From Strigamia acuminata (Eukaryota; Arthropoda; Chilopoda; Geophilomorpha; Linotaeniidae), in NCBI GenBank assembly GCA_949358305.1, contig OX442319.1:3038001-3102000 (forward strand): 64,000 nt of DNA, written 5' to 3'. The notes beneath the pieces are model-generated. The model did no database searches, was not told the DNA's origin, and saw nothing but the letters and a program-made list of their open reading frames with translations. How positions within the stretch are numbered: position 1 is the stretch's first letter; the number at the start of each line of letters is the position of its first letter. This document shows positions 62,565-64,000 of this stretch, in pieces. A program made the position numbers and the translations under genes.

Positions 62565-64000
62565 GACCTCGCGTGTCGATTTATATACAATGTTTACAGT
62601 GGATTCTCGATGACCACTGCAATAATCACGATCGGTTATCTTGACCGGAAGTGCGTCGTTAATCGATGCTGCCGCATCTCCTTTGGAAATGATGCTTTGA
62701 TGGAAAGATGGCGGTCTTAATTAACACTAACTAGCCACTCGATGATTCATTGTTTATTGCACGCAAATCAAAGCCTGTTCGTGGAGAATTATTTTATTTA
62801 CTAACACTGAATAAATTTACACCTGCGAACTTCATTTTTCACCTTTCAATTGCACTGTTTTAATCCTAAAATGTTTTTACGTCCAAACTAGGCGGAAGCA
62901 GAATGATAATAAGAGCGACACAAATAACTCTGTGCATGAAATTCCAATTGTTTATAAATTGAATTCAAACTTGTAATTTGTCTCGCATCTCATTCTTGGA
63001 GAAAGAAAACGTAAAAATAGAATTGCAATGATTAAACTAAGTGAATAAGAGTTTATAATTCCGTCGGATTTGCATTTCCTGGTGTGTCCTTGCTCGGTGC
63101 CATCAAGGATGAAGAAAAACCCACACACACGACACACCCTACTACATTTCAATCGTATAGGGTGTATACTGTAATGTAAATTGTTTGTTTTCGATCTATT
63201 CATATCCATTTCATTCAATATTCGTGTTACACGCTCAGGTTTAATATCATCCCGTTTGTTTCCAAATTCCAACCACCTGAAGAATTTTTCGTTTATTTTC
63301 ATGTAATTTTATTAATAACAGGACTATTTTATCTTAGAATTTGTATATATATATTCTTTATCGTTTATTTTGATGTAATTTTATTAATAATAGACTCTTA
63401 TTATATAGGACTATTTTATCTTATACAAATTTTTGACAAAAGGCCGACAGATGTCGCTCGTCGGAAGACTCGGAACGAACTTTAATGGCGTCTAATGACA
63501 GATGGGCATTCGAATTTTTGTGTTTGAAATAAAAGTAAGGCGCAGGCTAATGCCCTTCGCTAATAACATATTGGGGTATGCCTTCAAGGTTTAAACAGGC
63601 TTCTATATAAGACGAGTTTGAGAGTCACTCTCTTTGCCCAAATGAAGGTTTCAAACTCGTGACGTCGAAAAAATGTTCAAGGTGAATGAATTTTAGGTTT
63701 CACTCGGTCTAGCGGTGGAAAAAAATTATCGGAAATAAAAAAATAATGTAATTGGATAATTAGTAATTTTAAACGCGTTGACTCACATTCCAAAATGCAC
63801 AATTTCGCCAACTACCGTGAAAAACGAAAAGCAAATTCCCGAAATTTAAATTCCGCCATTGTCTATTGATGGGCGCATTAATCTTGAGCTTCGCGCATTC
63901 ACCTGCTAGGAAATAAGTACAACAAACACACAAGCACTGAGTACTGACCCCCTGCATTCAATCTTTTGTGTGTGCCCTATGTTTATAGCTCGATGAATTG
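62565..64000. other. Region upstream of Egfr
   Basis: It should hold the Egfr promoter and 5' untranslated sequence, but no element can be fixed. A TATATAA sequence at 63604-63610 on the + strand is followed by a 10-bp inverted repeat (ACGAGTTTGA at 63612-63621, its complement at 63651-63660). No supported ORF. Confidence 0.5.

Noticed and set aside
62952-63302. 116-codon minus-strand ORF upstream of Egfr
   Set aside because: No recognisable domain, no support from splice sites or composition, and a length expected by chance in this AT content.

Overview
The window is animal nuclear DNA, most likely from an arthropod. The coding genes carry many short spliceosomal introns (about 50-80 bp). 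A 22-exon EGFR-family receptor gene reads closest, from memory, to arthropod EGFR. The rest is LTR retrotransposons, small TIR elements and AT-rich intergenic DNA. I cannot name the species; a compact-intron crustacean or springtail-like lineage would fit, but that is inference.

Left part (1-37.6 kb) is a nested transposon stack built in a 609-bp tandem repeat. From left: the 3' end of a gypsy-type element (copy A2, + strand, 1-3929); a repeat unit split by a Tc1-like remnant that itself holds a 1.09-kb TIR element; a copia element (6294-22788, TSD AGAAG) that contains a solo LTR (TSD CATCT) and a 12.8-kb gypsy element (copy A1, - strand, 9686-22501, TSD AAAC); then a 14.0-kb second gypsy family (B, - strand, 22795-36833, TSD AAGT) sitting on the edge of the copia target duplication. 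Gypsy-B has two LTRs in which I see no difference and three open reading frames without breaks, so it looks very young. Gypsy-A1 also has nearly identical LTRs, but its gag and pol carry stops and a frameshift. Both gypsy families have a third ORF in the env position that does not look like an envelope protein.

Middle part (37.6-42.3 kb) is intergenic with simple repeats and dispersed repeat fragments.

Right part (42.3-64 kb) holds host genes: Ctu2 (tRNA 2-thiolation, - strand, 10 exons, two TA-flanked MITEs and a 9-bp minisatellite in its introns); head-to-head with it an intronless elongin C-like gene (+); a six-exon cytosolic sulfotransferase (-); a mosaic of duplicated gene fragments (50.05-52.3 kb) including a two-exon chimera of a PRP31 N-terminus and a BRR2/SNRNP200 N-terminal segment; and a complete Egfr gene (-, 62564-55537).

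The most interesting points are the PRP31-BRR2 chimera, the young gypsy-B element with its zinc-finger-like ORF3, ATGA gag/pol overlap, long proline-rich RNase H-integrase linker and array of TGCGC hairpins, and the predicted in-frame intron in the SR-rich ORF3 of gypsy-A.
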